From Halalkalibacillus sediminis (GTDB lineage Bacteria; Bacillota; Bacilli; Bacillales; Alkalibacillaceae): a stretch of DNA of 64,000 bases. The notes beneath the pieces were generated by a model. That model saw only the letters and a list, made by a program, of their open reading frames with translations, was not told the DNA's origin and ran no database searches. How positions within the stretch are numbered: position 1 is the stretch's first letter; every line of letters begins with the position of its first letter. Positions 41,577 through 50,089 of the stretch are shown here, piece after piece. The DNA is taken from assembly GCF_002844535.1 (NCBI RefSeq), contig NZ_PJNH01000003.1:62001-126000 (forward strand). The letters run 5' to 3'. The position numbers and the translations under genes are program-made.

Positions 41577-43538
41577 TTAAACCTCGCTTTCTTGTTTATC
41601 CTTAATCCAATTGATCACTCCACCTGCTAATAGTATGTCCAGATGACGGTCTGTTAACTCATGGAATACTCGAATCGTTTCATTTTTATCTTTTACAGTT
41701 ATATCGAATTCTTTACTGTTCTGTACTTTCTCACGTATATCATCGAATACCAGTACATCGCCCTGCTCGATTTTTTCGTAATCTTCCTCATTTGCGAACT
41801 GGATCGGCAAGATACCGAAATTGATCAAGTTCTGTAAATGAATTCGAGCAAAGTCTTTTACCAACACTGCTTTTAAGCCCAGATAACGAGGAGCAAGTGC
41901 AGCGTGTTCACGGCTCGATCCTTGACCGTAGTTATTTCCTGCTACTACGACGTGACCGGATTCATCTTTCATATTCATCGACTTCTCATAATATTGATCG
42001 TCGATTATTTCAAACGTAAACGTACTGATTTTTTGTAAATTACTTCGGAATGGTAGCACACGAGAGCCACCAGCTAATATTTCATCAGTAGAAACGTTGT
42101 CGCCCATCTTCAGTAGAACAGGAACCTCAAACTTATCTTCTAATGGATCCATTTGTGGTATTGAGTTGATGTTCGGTCCTTTTTCAAGCTCTACTTTCAC
42201 TCCGTCCGTTTCAGAAGAAGGTGCTTCTAACATGGCCTGCTCAGCTTCTAAATTTCTATTTTCAGGTTCTTTGATTTTCGGGCACTTCATATCAAGTGTT
42301 CGAGGGTCCGTGATCACACCAGTCAGCGCGGAAGCTGCAGCCACTTCAGGACTACATAAGAATACACTATCCTCTTTAGTACCAGAACGACCAGGGAAGT
42401 TACGAGGGGTTGTTCGTAAGCTGTTTCGTCCTGATGCAGGCGCTTGTCCCATACCGATACAACCATTACAACCTGCCTGGTGAAGACGTGCCCCAGAACC
42501 TAACAGGCTTGCGATGTGCCCTTCCTCAACCATTTTCGTTAACAATTGACGAGATGTCGGGTTAATATCAAACGATAGCCCCTCAGCAATCGATTTACCT
42601 TTTACTATTTCAGCTGCAATCGCGAAATCACGATAACCAGGGTTGGCTGAAGAACCGATATATGATTGATAAATTGGTTCCCCAGCTACCTCGCTGATAG
42701 GTACCACATTACCAGGACTTGACGGTTTAGCAATCAACGGCTCAAGTGAAGATAAATCGATTTCTTCATCGATATCATATTTAGCCCCTCGATCAGCCTT
42801 CAATTCCATCCACTCATCTTCACGACCTTGAGACTTCATATAACGCTTGACTTCCTTATCAGAAGGAAAGACCGTCGCTGTTGCACCTAGTTCTGCACCC
42901 ATATTTGCAATTACATGGCGGTCCATTGCAGATAGATCTTTTAAACCAGGGCCGTAATATTCAATGATCTTTCCTACGCCACCTTTCACATCATGACGGC
43001 GTAACATTTCTAAAATAACATCTTTCGCACTTACCCAGTCAGGAAGTTTACCAGTAAGCTTCACACCCCAAACTTGAGGCATCTTTACGTAGTATGGTTC
43101 GCCAGCAATAGCCATTGCAACATCAATACCACCAGCGCCCATAGCTAACATACCCATACAACCATTTGCACAAGTATGGCTGTCTGAGCCTAATAATGTT
43201 CTTCCAGGTCGAGCAAGCCGTTGCATATGGACAGGGTGACTTACCCCATTACCAGGTCTACTAAAATAAAGTCCGAACCGATTAGCTGCACTTCGTAAAA
43301 ATAAGTGGTCGTCCGCATTTCGATAATCATCTTGTATCAAGTTATGGTCGACATATTGAGCTGAAGCTTCTGTTTGAGCACGATCTACCCCCATAGCCTC
43401 CAACTCCAACATAACCATCGTTCCAGTAGCATCCTGTGTCAACGTCTGATCAATTTTCAGACCGATTTCTTTTCCGGGTTCCATTTCACCTTCAACTAAA
43501 TGATCTTTAATCAATTTCTGGGCAACATTCAACTTCAT
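41577..43538 (-). CDS. Aconitase-family hydratase, short (Aquifex-type)
   Basis: 653 aa, against about 900 for B. subtilis CitB. Start set by AAAGGGG 6 nt before the ATG at 43538. The [4Fe-4S] ligands are present: SDSHTCANGCMG near residue 125 and GCNGCIGMGQAPASG near 365. The swivel domain is at the C-terminus (GDNVSTDEILAGGSRVLPFRS; GNNYGQGSSREHAALAPRYL). The order and size match what I recall as the putative Aquifex-type aconitate hydratases, close to mitochondrial aconitase. Citrate/isocitrate is the likely substrate; homoaconitate-like substrates are not excluded. Confidence 0.87.
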   Translation of the reverse strand: MKLNVAQKLIKDHLVEGEMEPGKEIGLKIDQTLTQDATGTMVMLELEAMGVDRAQTEASAQYVDHNLIQDDYRNADDHLFLRSAANRFGLYFSRPGNGVSHPVHMQRLARPGRTLLGSDSHTCANGCMGMLAMGAGGIDVAMAIAGEPYYVKMPQVWGVKLTGKLPDWVSAKDVILEMLRRHDVKGGVGKIIEYYGPGLKDLSAMDRHVIANMGAELGATATVFPSDKEVKRYMKSQGREDEWMELKADRGAKYDIDEEIDLSSLEPLIAKPSSPGNVVPISEVAGEPIYQSYIGSSANPGYRDFAIAAEIVKGKSIAEGLSFDINPTSRQLLTKMVEEGHIASLLGSGARLHQAGCNGCIGMGQAPASGRNSLRTTPRNFPGRSGTKEDSVFLCSPEVAAASALTGVITDPRTLDMKCPKIKEPENRNLEAEQAMLEAPSSETDGVKVELEKGPNINSIPQMDPLEDKFEVPVLLKMGDNVSTDEILAGGSRVLPFRSNLQKISTFTFEIIDDQYYEKSMNMKDESGHVVVAGNNYGQGSSREHAALAPRYLGLKAVLVKDFARIHLQNLINFGILPIQFANEEDYEKIEQGDVLVFDDIREKVQNSKEFDITVKDKNETIRVFHELTDRHLDILLAGGVINWIKDKQESEV

Positions 43539-43706
43539 TTTGTTTCCCCTTTCTAATGTTATTTTCGTACTCTTCATCATTAGTATCTATGTAATAAAAA
43601 TACCCTTAAACTGGCATATTTAAACACGTGCAGATTGATGAGCTAGTACTTATGATGTGTAATTCGCTAAGGTTTATGACCACAATTAGTAATTTTGAAG
43701 CAAAAA

Positions 43707-43739
43707 AACAAGAACACTTTACGAACATGTGTTCTTGTT
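43707..43739. terminator. Terminator hairpin upstream of the small toxin gene
   Basis: AACAAGAACAC / GTGTTCTTGTT, perfect 11-bp stem, 11-nt loop. The minus strand has a T7 run after it, so it should stop minus-strand RNA arriving from the acetyltransferase gene. Confidence 0.8.
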
Positions 43740-43746
43740 TTATACT
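43718..43746 (+). promoter_or_regulatory. Probable promoter of the holin-like toxin gene
   Basis: TTTACG (-35) and TATACT (-10) with a 17-bp spacer, followed 21 nt later by the GGAGGA ribosome site. The -35 lies in the loop of the hairpin. Confidence 0.5.
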
Positions 43747-43778
43747 ACTTACACAAACATTTTATCGGAGGAATTTAA

Positions 43779-43886
43779 ATGGAAACATACGGATACGTAC
43801 TCATCGTCATTGCGTTCGGTTCGTTCGTTCTGGCTCTCTTATCTTTAGTCGTACAGATTATTGTAGCTATCAACCGAAAAAAATAA
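43779..43886 (+). CDS. Putative holin-like toxin peptide (type I toxin family)
   Basis: 35 aa, METYGYVLIVIAFG then SFVLALLSLVVQIIVAI and a basic end NRKK. One membrane helix, a short polar N-terminus and a Lys-rich C-terminus match the short holin-like toxins of type I toxin-antitoxin systems in Bacilli. GGAGGA is 5 nt before the ATG. Its stop codon directly abuts that of the acetyltransferase gene on the other strand. Such peptides depolarise membranes and are held back by antisense RNA. Toxicity is inferred. Confidence 0.7.
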   Translation: METYGYVLIVIAFGSFVLALLSLVVQIIVAINRKK

Positions 43887-44315
43887 TCAGCTTAACTTCT
43901 TATAGAAGCCAGTTGCACTAGCTTCAAACCCTTGATTTATATAAAATTGATGGGCAAGATCGCGCTCTGAACGATTCCCACTATTCAAAGTCACCATGAC
44001 TGCATCGTTCTGATGCGCCCATTCTTCTGCTTCATTGAGTAGTTCCTTGCCAATTCCCCTACCTCTAAAACGTCCATCCACGACATAGGCTACGATTCGA
44101 ACATAGCTATCGGTCTTTTCATATCGGAAACAATGCATCATGCCAATCATACCGATTATTTCTTTATCCTTTTCACACACAAGCGTCAAATAATTACCCT
44201 GATTATTTATGCGTTCCATACGTTTCTCCATTTCATCAGGAGATGTAGGGTAACCTAACTCCCCCATTAAAATTGCTAAGGATTCAATATCTCTACTTTC
44301 CGCTTTTCTGATCAT
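43887..44315 (-). CDS. GNAT family N-acetyltransferase
   Basis: 142 aa. MIRKAESRDIESLAILMGELGYPTSPDEM at the start and AYVVDGRFRGRGIGKELLNEAEEWA near residue 77 (acetyl-CoA loop RGRGIG), followed by TLNSGNRSERDLAHQFYINQGF, are typical of small GNAT enzymes of the aminoglycoside-3/ribosomal type. No terminator lies between its stop codon and the toxin gene, so its mRNA should extend antisense through the toxin gene to the hairpin at 43707. Substrate unknown. Confidence 0.87.
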   Translation of the reverse strand: MIRKAESRDIESLAILMGELGYPTSPDEMEKRMERINNQGNYLTLVCEKDKEIIGMIGMMHCFRYEKTDSYVRIVAYVVDGRFRGRGIGKELLNEAEEWAHQNDAVMVTLNSGNRSERDLAHQFYINQGFEASATGFYKKLS

Positions 44316-44441
44316 TACTTCACCTACTTCTCTTTTATTAACTTATAAAAGTGCCTTCTTCAACTAATTTTAAAAATCCTTCATATAACTTTACAAACTT
44401 TTGTTTATATAATAAACTTTTGTTAGAGAGGGGGTCAATCA

Positions 44442-45536
44442 TTGAATAAAGAAGAACAAATCCTCAATTACATACGTATCAACCCATATATTTCACAACA
44501 ACAACTATCTGAAAAGGTAGGGATTTCCCGTCCAGCCGTCGCTAATTATATTAAAAAATTGGTGCAGTCAGGACAAATTAAAGGACGGGCCTATATCTTA
44601 AACGATCAGGAAACCATTACATGCATTGGTGGAGCAAACGTAGACAGGAAAGCAATCGCATCACAGACCGTTCGCTTACAGTCTTCCAATCCAGTCAATA
44701 CAGAGGAATCTCTAGGGGGAGTAGCCCGAAATGTCGCAGAAAATTTCGCAAAGCTTTCTCAAACAACCAGCCTCATAACATTTGTAGGACAGGATAAAGA
44801 AGGTGAATGGTTGCTTAAAGAGTCTAAACGAATGAACATCGATATCAGCCAAACCGCTGTCCTGCCCAACCATCGCACAGGGACTTACACAGCACTGCTC
44901 GAACCGACTGGAGAACTAGTCGTTTCCTTAGCAGACATGGATATATATGATGAGGTCACATCAAAAATGATTGAGGATCGATGGAACCACATTTCATCAT
45001 CACAGATGATTTTTGCTGATACAAACATTACAGAAGAAAGTTTAATTTATTTGATTAATAACTGTAAAAAGGACGACTGCCAGCTTTACTTAGACCCCGT
45101 ATCTTCGATCAAAGCAGAAAAGTTACCTGAAGATTTATCAGGAGTTCACACTCTTCTTCCTAATCAAGAAGAAGCAGAAATTTTATCGGGAGTCACCATC
45201 AAAGAAGTGGAAGACTGCTCAAAAGCTTGTGAATTTCTTCACGCCCGCGGGGTAAAACAAGTGGTCATAACTCTTGGATCATCAGGCATATATTTTTCTT
45301 CAAAAGAAAATCAAGGTCACATTGCTCCCCCTAAAGTAGAAGTGGTGGACGTCACTGGAGCAGGAGATGCATTTGCAGCCTGTCTCATGTATGGCCAACT
45401 TAAAGGGGAATCATTAGAATCAGCTTGTCGTCTAGGGCTTTCAGGAGCAGCGATCACATTACAAGCTAATGATTCAGTATCTCCTCAAATGAGCGCAGAG
45501 AATATCAACCATATGGCAAAGGAGTTTTTTCAATGA
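44442..45536 (+). CDS. psuK: Pseudouridine kinase with N-terminal helix-turn-helix
   Basis: 364 aa from a TTG at 44442 with GAGGGGG upstream. Residues 1-55 are a winged helix ([23 protein letters not shown]); the rest is a PfkB kinase: [12 protein letters not shown] near 62, [17 protein letters not shown] near 90 and the active-site [17 protein letters not shown] near 305. The HTH-PfkB layout is that of YeiC-type PsuK, which makes pseudouridine 5'-phosphate. It overlaps psuG by 4 nt. The HTH suggests the kinase may also regulate the operon. Confidence 0.9.
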   Translation: MNKEEQILNYIRINPYISQQQLSEKVGISRPAVANYIKKLVQSGQIKGRAYILNDQETITCIGGANVDRKAIASQTVRLQSSNPVNTEESLGGVARNVAENFAKLSQTTSLITFVGQDKEGEWLLKESKRMNIDISQTAVLPNHRTGTYTALLEPTGELVVSLADMDIYDEVTSKMIEDRWNHISSSQMIFADTNITEESLIYLINNCKKDDCQLYLDPVSSIKAEKLPEDLSGVHTLLPNQEEAEILSGVTIKEVEDCSKACEFLHARGVKQVVITLGSSGIYFSSKENQGHIAPPKVEVVDVTGAGDAFAACLMYGQLKGESLESACRLGLSGAAITLQANDSVSPQMSAENINHMAKEFFQ

Positions 45537-46444
45537 ACCAATATCTATCCTTCACAGAAGAAGTGAAACACGCAATAGAGAATGACCTACCAATCGTAGC
45601 ATTAGAGACGACAATCATCTCACACGGAATGCCTTATCCGGATAACATCCAAATGGCTCAAAAAGTTGAACAAATCATACGCGATCAAGGTGCAGTGCCT
45701 GCAACGATCGGTATTATGGACGGAAAAATTAAGATAGGATTAAACGAGGAAGAACTTGAAATCTTCGCTACTCGTGACGATGTCCAGAAAGTCAGTCGCC
45801 GCGATTTTCCTTATGTACTTTCGACAGGTCAAATCGGCGCCACCACTGTTGCTGCAACAATGATCGCTGCAGAGCTTGCAGGTATTAAAGTATTCGCAAC
45901 TGGAGGAATCGGTGGAGTACACCGTGAAGGAGAAATGACTTGGGATGTATCTGCTGATCTTCAGGAGCTTGCTCAAACGAGTGTTGCTGTTGTATGTGCA
46001 GGAGCTAAATCCATCTTAGATATCGGAAGAACTTTAGAATACCTAGAAACCCATGGTGTACCAGTAGTCGGCTATCAAACGGAAACTTTCCCTTCTTTTT
46101 ATTCGAGAGAAAGTGAATTCAACGTCGATTTCGGATTGAACAAACCTGAAGACGTAGCCTCACTTATGGATAAAAAATGGGCCTTAGGTTTAAATGGAGG
46201 ACTTGTCGTCGCAAATCCAGTACCAAAGGAATCTGCTATTGATTATGATCAAATCGAAAACGTCATCCAGCAAGCATTGAAAGAAGCGAAAGAGAACGGC
46301 ATCCGGGGAAAAGAAGTGACTCCTTTCATCTTGGATAAAGTCAAAACGCTGACTGAAGGCAAAAGCTTAGAAACAAACCTGGCACTTGTTTACCACAATG
46401 CAGAAGTTGCGGGAAAGATCGCCAAATCATATCAAGTATTATAG
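45533..46444 (+). CDS. psuG: Pseudouridine-5'-phosphate glycosidase
   Basis: 303 aa. [19 protein letters not shown] at residue 21, [13 protein letters not shown] near 57, [25 protein letters not shown] near 84, [11 protein letters not shown] near 122 and [11 protein letters not shown] near 218 are the signature PsuG/IndA segments. It splits the C-glycosidic bond of pseudouridine 5'-phosphate into uracil and ribose 5-phosphate. Coupled by ATGA to psuK. No pseudouridine transporter gene is adjacent. Confidence 0.93.
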   Translation: MNQYLSFTEEVKHAIENDLPIVALETTIISHGMPYPDNIQMAQKVEQIIRDQGAVPATIGIMDGKIKIGLNEEELEIFATRDDVQKVSRRDFPYVLSTGQIGATTVAATMIAAELAGIKVFATGGIGGVHREGEMTWDVSADLQELAQTSVAVVCAGAKSILDIGRTLEYLETHGVPVVGYQTETFPSFYSRESEFNVDFGLNKPEDVASLMDKKWALGLNGGLVVANPVPKESAIDYDQIENVIQQALKEAKENGIRGKEVTPFILDKVKTLTEGKSLETNLALVYHNAEVAGKIAKSYQVL

Positions 46445-46447
46445 AAG

Positions 46448-46482
46448 CAAAAAGGGATGCTACCAAGAGCATCCCTTTTTCT
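46448..46482. terminator. Bidirectional terminator between psuG and the pirin gene
   Basis: AAAAAGGGATGCT / AGCATCCCTTTTT, perfect 13-bp stem, with T runs both ways. Confidence 0.9.
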
Positions 46483-46484
46483 AT

Positions 46485-47348
46485 TTATGACTTCACCGCA
46501 GCTCCAAATTTCCCATCTCGGAAATCTTGATAAGCCTTCTTCATTTCTTCCATCGTATTCGTGATAAATGGTCCACGAGCTACCACCTCTTCACGAACAG
46601 GCTTTCCAGTGTAAACCAAAAATTTAGAGCGGTGGTTCGCATGAATTTTCAAGTGACTATCGGATTCATCACTTGCTTCTTCATCAAAATCCAAAAGTCC
46701 TACAGAGCTTTTTTTCAATGTTTGACCTTCTTCGCCCACTTCTATTTCTCCTTGTAACACATAGACGAATGCATTGTGGTTGGCAGGAATCGTCAGCGTG
46801 TGGTCTACTCCTTCTTTCAATACCATTTCTGCTAAACCGAACGGAACTAACGAATTTAGAGGACCTGATTTCTCATCAAAGGAACCAGCATAAACCCTCA
46901 TCATTCCTCCATCAAAACGCTTCACTTCTGCATCTTCAGCATACACATTTTGATAATAAGGATCTGATTTCTTCTGCTCCTTCGGTAGGTTCAACCATAA
47001 CTGAAGTGAATGGACGATATCATCTTCAACTGGCTCTTCAGCATGTCTCGCACCCTTGCCAGCATTCATATATTGCATATCATTCGCCTCAAGCACTTCA
47101 TGTCCACCCGAATTATCGATATGCTCTAAACGACCATCGATCACATAAGTGACGGTCTGAAAACCGCAATGAGGATGGTCTGAGAAAGTTCCGCGCTTAA
47201 ACCAATCCTCAGCCATCAAAAGAAAAGGATCAAAGGCTTCAAACTGATCTGGAGGTAAAACAAATGCTTGCTGTACATGTGGATAACCATTTTCGTTATA
47301 AGTTACTTTCCAATTATTTATCACTTTCCGATTAAAACCTGGATTCAT
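46485..47348 (-). CDS. Pirin-family protein
   Basis: 287 aa from the ATG at 47348 (GGAGGGG upstream; the GTG at 47366 overlaps that site). FDPFLLMAEDWF, FSDHPHCGFQTVTYVIDGRLEHID near residue 55 and GKGARHAEEPVE near 95 give the cupin metal ligands (two His, His, Glu) of pirins. The C-terminal cupin follows (AFVYVLQGEIEVG). Bacterial pirins include quercetin 2,3-dioxygenases and redox cofactors; the role here is unknown. Single gene. Confidence 0.9.
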   Translation of the reverse strand: MNPGFNRKVINNWKVTYNENGYPHVQQAFVLPPDQFEAFDPFLLMAEDWFKRGTFSDHPHCGFQTVTYVIDGRLEHIDNSGGHEVLEANDMQYMNAGKGARHAEEPVEDDIVHSLQLWLNLPKEQKKSDPYYQNVYAEDAEVKRFDGGMMRVYAGSFDEKSGPLNSLVPFGLAEMVLKEGVDHTLTIPANHNAFVYVLQGEIEVGEEGQTLKKSSVGLLDFDEEASDESDSHLKIHANHRSKFLVYTGKPVREEVVARGPFITNTMEEMKKAYQDFRDGKFGAAVKS

Positions 47349-47421
47349 AGCTGCTTTCCCCTCCACTCATAAGAATTACCTTTATTTTAGTCCAAAGTAG
47401 AGGTGTTAAAAAGTAAACTGC

Positions 47422-48909
47422 TTACTGATTATCTGGAAGGGTAATTTCAAAAGTTTCATCAACTTCTACGTCGTATGATAAATTTTCAATCGTAAAAAAC
47501 AAACGCTCAGCTTCACCGATAGATTCAGTAGGAATAGATAATACCAACCCTCCATCTCCTCTCCGGTCAATAGAGTAATCTTCACTTAAATTATCACCTT
47601 CCGAGTTTTGAATCCGAAGAATATTTCCAGTCACAGTTTCTTCGTTAAAAGGAAATTGATGAATAGACTGCAGTTGAAACTTTATATTTGGTTCGCTCTC
47701 ACCGCTTTCCGATAGGAATAGTAATCGAAGTTCATCATCCACGAAAGAACTTTCTTTAAGGTATATGTTATTCCCCTTAAACTGAGCTACATTAATTGAG
47801 GTTTTCACGTCGTTCCTATCAGTTAATTCTGAAATGGGTAGATTAAATTCCAATCGCTTATCCGTTATAGCTCCGATAGAAGTAATCTGAATAGGCATTT
47901 GATCACCCTTCATGATCTCATCTCTTAATGAGACGGTGAATTCCTCACCCCCGGATAATTGAGAGATGTTTTCACCAGTCTGGTCTCCGAACCTTGTATT
48001 TACACTCTTAACGTTTATTCCTTCTTCGCCCCTCAGTGAAAGATTGATCTTCTCAGAATCAAATCTTGTTTCTATACTTTCAACATCTAATTTAATTTCA
48101 CCCAAGTCCTCTTCTTCGAATGAAAATGTTTCCCCTACATCCATAGTCTCGTATTCATAATTAGAAGAATCGTATTTTAAAGGTAAATAAACATCATCAA
48201 TCAAAAGTCTTTCTCCGAAATAGTTAAGATAAAAATTAACGTTAAATTCATTATCGTATTGCTTGAGAGAATCACTACCTTCAGTTTTTAAAGGTTGCGT
48301 GCTATATACACCGTACATCCGATCCTCAAACAAAATCCCAGCCAGGTGGACCTCATTCATTCTGTGATGAGGAAAGTTGATATTCCCTACTTCTTCATTT
48401 TTATAAATATACAATTCAGATAAATGGAATCGGTAGTCAGATGTTTTTAATTCCTCTTCAGAAACAGGCAAACTATACATAAGGTGCATATGTTCATCTG
48501 TGACCCAGACTTCTTCTACTCTGAGATTGATCTCGGAATCAGGAACATTATACTGTTGGTTTACTTCCTTTACTAGACCTTTCTCCCTAGCTTCTGAAAG
48601 ACCGTGAAGGTGCTCTTCAAGAATTCGATCCATTTCTTCTTCACTTTCAGCTATTTCGATCTGATTTTTTAAATGCGGGTCAATCTCTAAATCAGTTTGC
48701 CCTTGTTCAGATAATGGTGGTATTCCCACATTTATGATAAGGATAAATACACTGAATACCAAAACGGCAGTAACAAATTGCGGAACTAGCCTACGCATGA
48801 ATCTCATACCTTTTTTCTTCTTGAAAAACCGGTTTTTATCGGATGAGGAGTCATAATACTGTTTTTCACCTAAAAAGTGGTCAAAGTCTTTCTTCGAGAG
48901 TTTATCCAT
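47422..48909 (-). CDS. Anti-sigma factor with large acidic ectodomain (DUF4179-like)
   Basis: 495 aa, overlapping the sigma gene by 8 nt. Residues 1-40 are cytoplasmic and basic (FFKKKKGMRFMRRL), one membrane helix spans about 43-62 (FVTAVLVFSVFILIINVGIP), and the outer part is acidic, with LRVEEVWVTDEHMHLMYSLP near residue 130 and beta-rich repeats towards the end. The arrangement is that of anti-sigma partners of ECF factors. It has a decayed paralogue upstream (49574-51180). The outer ligand is unknown. Confidence 0.78.
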   Translation of the reverse strand: MDKLSKKDFDHFLGEKQYYDSSSDKNRFFKKKKGMRFMRRLVPQFVTAVLVFSVFILIINVGIPPLSEQGQTDLEIDPHLKNQIEIAESEEEMDRILEEHLHGLSEAREKGLVKEVNQQYNVPDSEINLRVEEVWVTDEHMHLMYSLPVSEEELKTSDYRFHLSELYIYKNEEVGNINFPHHRMNEVHLAGILFEDRMYGVYSTQPLKTEGSDSLKQYDNEFNVNFYLNYFGERLLIDDVYLPLKYDSSNYEYETMDVGETFSFEEEDLGEIKLDVESIETRFDSEKINLSLRGEEGINVKSVNTRFGDQTGENISQLSGGEEFTVSLRDEIMKGDQMPIQITSIGAITDKRLEFNLPISELTDRNDVKTSINVAQFKGNNIYLKESSFVDDELRLLFLSESGESEPNIKFQLQSIHQFPFNEETVTGNILRIQNSEGDNLSEDYSIDRRGDGGLVLSIPTESIGEAERLFFTIENLSYDVEVDETFEITLPDNQ

Positions 48910-49471
48910 CTAAATAACCCTCCTTCAATTCATTTTTCAGTTTTGCTTTAGCCCTTGAAATCCTCGTTCTTACTGTCGAAGCATTCATTTCTAACAAATC
49001 GCTGATCTCTTCGATTTTCATTTCTTTGTAATACTGCAAAACCAATACTTCCCGATCCTTTAACGGCAAACTCAAAATAGATTCGATTAACTCCTCTTTT
49101 TTTTCCTCTAATAGAAGTCTGGATTCAGGTGTTTCCTCATCTTTTGAATCAAACCAGTTATTTTTCCAAAGAATTAGCCGATTAGCAGGTGATTTTAAAT
49201 AGTCTTTGCATTTGTTAACCGTAATTCTGAATAGCCATGTCTTAAAAGCAGAATCGCCTCTGAAGCTATCTAGTTTTTTATATACGATGATCATAATTTC
49301 CTGAAAAACGTCATCTGTTGTTGCCCGATTTTTTACATAAGTAAATATTAACCGCTTCAATTCTTCTCCATATTCATCCATTAACCAGCTGATCGCTTCG
49401 TCTCTGTTCATCTCATGAATGAAAGTAGAAGACTCTTCGTTTTGCTCCAAACTCTTCACCTCATCTTTCAC
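48902..49471 (-). CDS. ECF-type RNA polymerase sigma factor
   Basis: 189 aa. Region 2: LKRLIFTYVKNRATTDDVFQEIMIIVYKK and FKTWLFRITVNKCKDYL (about residues 38-90). Region 4: LPLKDREVLVLQYYKEMKIEEISDLLEMNASTVRTRISRAKAKL (about 135-180). It shares its plan with the sigma factor at 6959-7540. An ECF promoter (TGAGAC-N16-CGTCTA) is found 11 nt before the start region, so it is probably self-activating. The coupled anti-sigma gene follows. Confidence 0.9.
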   Translation of the reverse strand: MKDEVKSLEQNEESSTFIHEMNRDEAISWLMDEYGEELKRLIFTYVKNRATTDDVFQEIMIIVYKKLDSFRGDSAFKTWLFRITVNKCKDYLKSPANRLILWKNNWFDSKDEETPESRLLLEEKKEELIESILSLPLKDREVLVLQYYKEMKIEEISDLLEMNASTVRTRISRAKAKLKNELKEGYLDG

Positions 49472-49481
49472 TTCTACCTAT

Positions 49482-49509
49482 TAGACGCACATCCGTTCAA
49501 AATGTCTCA
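49482..49509 (-). promoter_or_regulatory. ECF-type promoter of the second sigma factor gene
   Basis: On the minus strand TGAGAC (-35) and CGTCTA (-10) are 16 bp apart, one base from the TGAAAC-N16-CGTCTA consensus of SigW/SigM-type factors. Confidence 0.65.
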
Positions 49510-49513
49510 AAAA

Positions 49514-49544
49514 AATAAAATCGGGCAACAATCACCCGATTTTT
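49514..49544 (-). terminator. Terminator after the fused sigma/anti-sigma relic
   Basis: AAATCGGG / CCCGATTT with a 9-nt loop and a T-rich tail on the minus strand; it separates the relic from the intact sigma operon. Confidence 0.8.
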
Positions 49545-49573
49545 ATCGTTTAAAATCATTTAATTTCAGCTTA

Positions 49574-50089
49574 CTACTTTCCTGAAAGATCTATATCAAC
49601 CGACTCCTCGATTTCAACTCCATAGATCAACCTCTCTAACTTAAAATAAACCGTCTCTGAATTGTTCAGGAAATAGCTTTCAACCAAATATCCAGACTCA
49701 CCGTTTTCTTCTATATACATGCCATGATCAACAGAACTGAAGCTATTTTCATCATTAGCTATAGACACCTTATTACCTTGTTGACCCTGGATTCCCGAAT
49801 GGTCGCGCCTACCTATAAAGTATTCATCTGAATTTTCCTCATTCAATTGGTTGAGGACAATAAACCAATCATCCCTACGTTGTTTTAATCCTTTAAAGTA
49901 GATTTCTGACCCTTTAAATTCTTTAACCTTTTGATCATACTGAAAGGACTTTTCTTCAGTATCATTGAAGTCAACGTCAACTGGTTCAAAATCGAAGGTT
50001 AATTCTTTGTCAGAAATAAAATCCACTTCAGTAAAATGAATCGTCAAGTCTTCTGGAACCTCAGGGAGACTTCCAAAACCCACTCTCAT
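49574..50089 (-). pseudogene. Detached ectodomain piece of a degenerate anti-sigma factor
   Basis: 171 aa, no signal peptide or membrane helix. DFISDKELTFDFEPVDVD and VKEFKGSEIYFKGLKQRRDD align with AITDKRLEFNLPISEL and VAQFKGNNIYLKESSF of the intact anti-sigma (47422-48909), and GVEIEESVDIDL with DVEVDETFEITL at its end. It overlaps the fused gene by 4 nt (ATGA). Without export signals, a free protein could not reach the cell surface, so this is best read as the cut-off 3' part of a larger gene. It remains open for 516 nt. Confidence 0.65.

Noticed and set aside
43628-43921. 97-codon open frame overlapping the holin-like toxin in another frame
   Set aside because: No ribosome site, no plausible protein features, and it runs through the terminator hairpin and the toxin gene.
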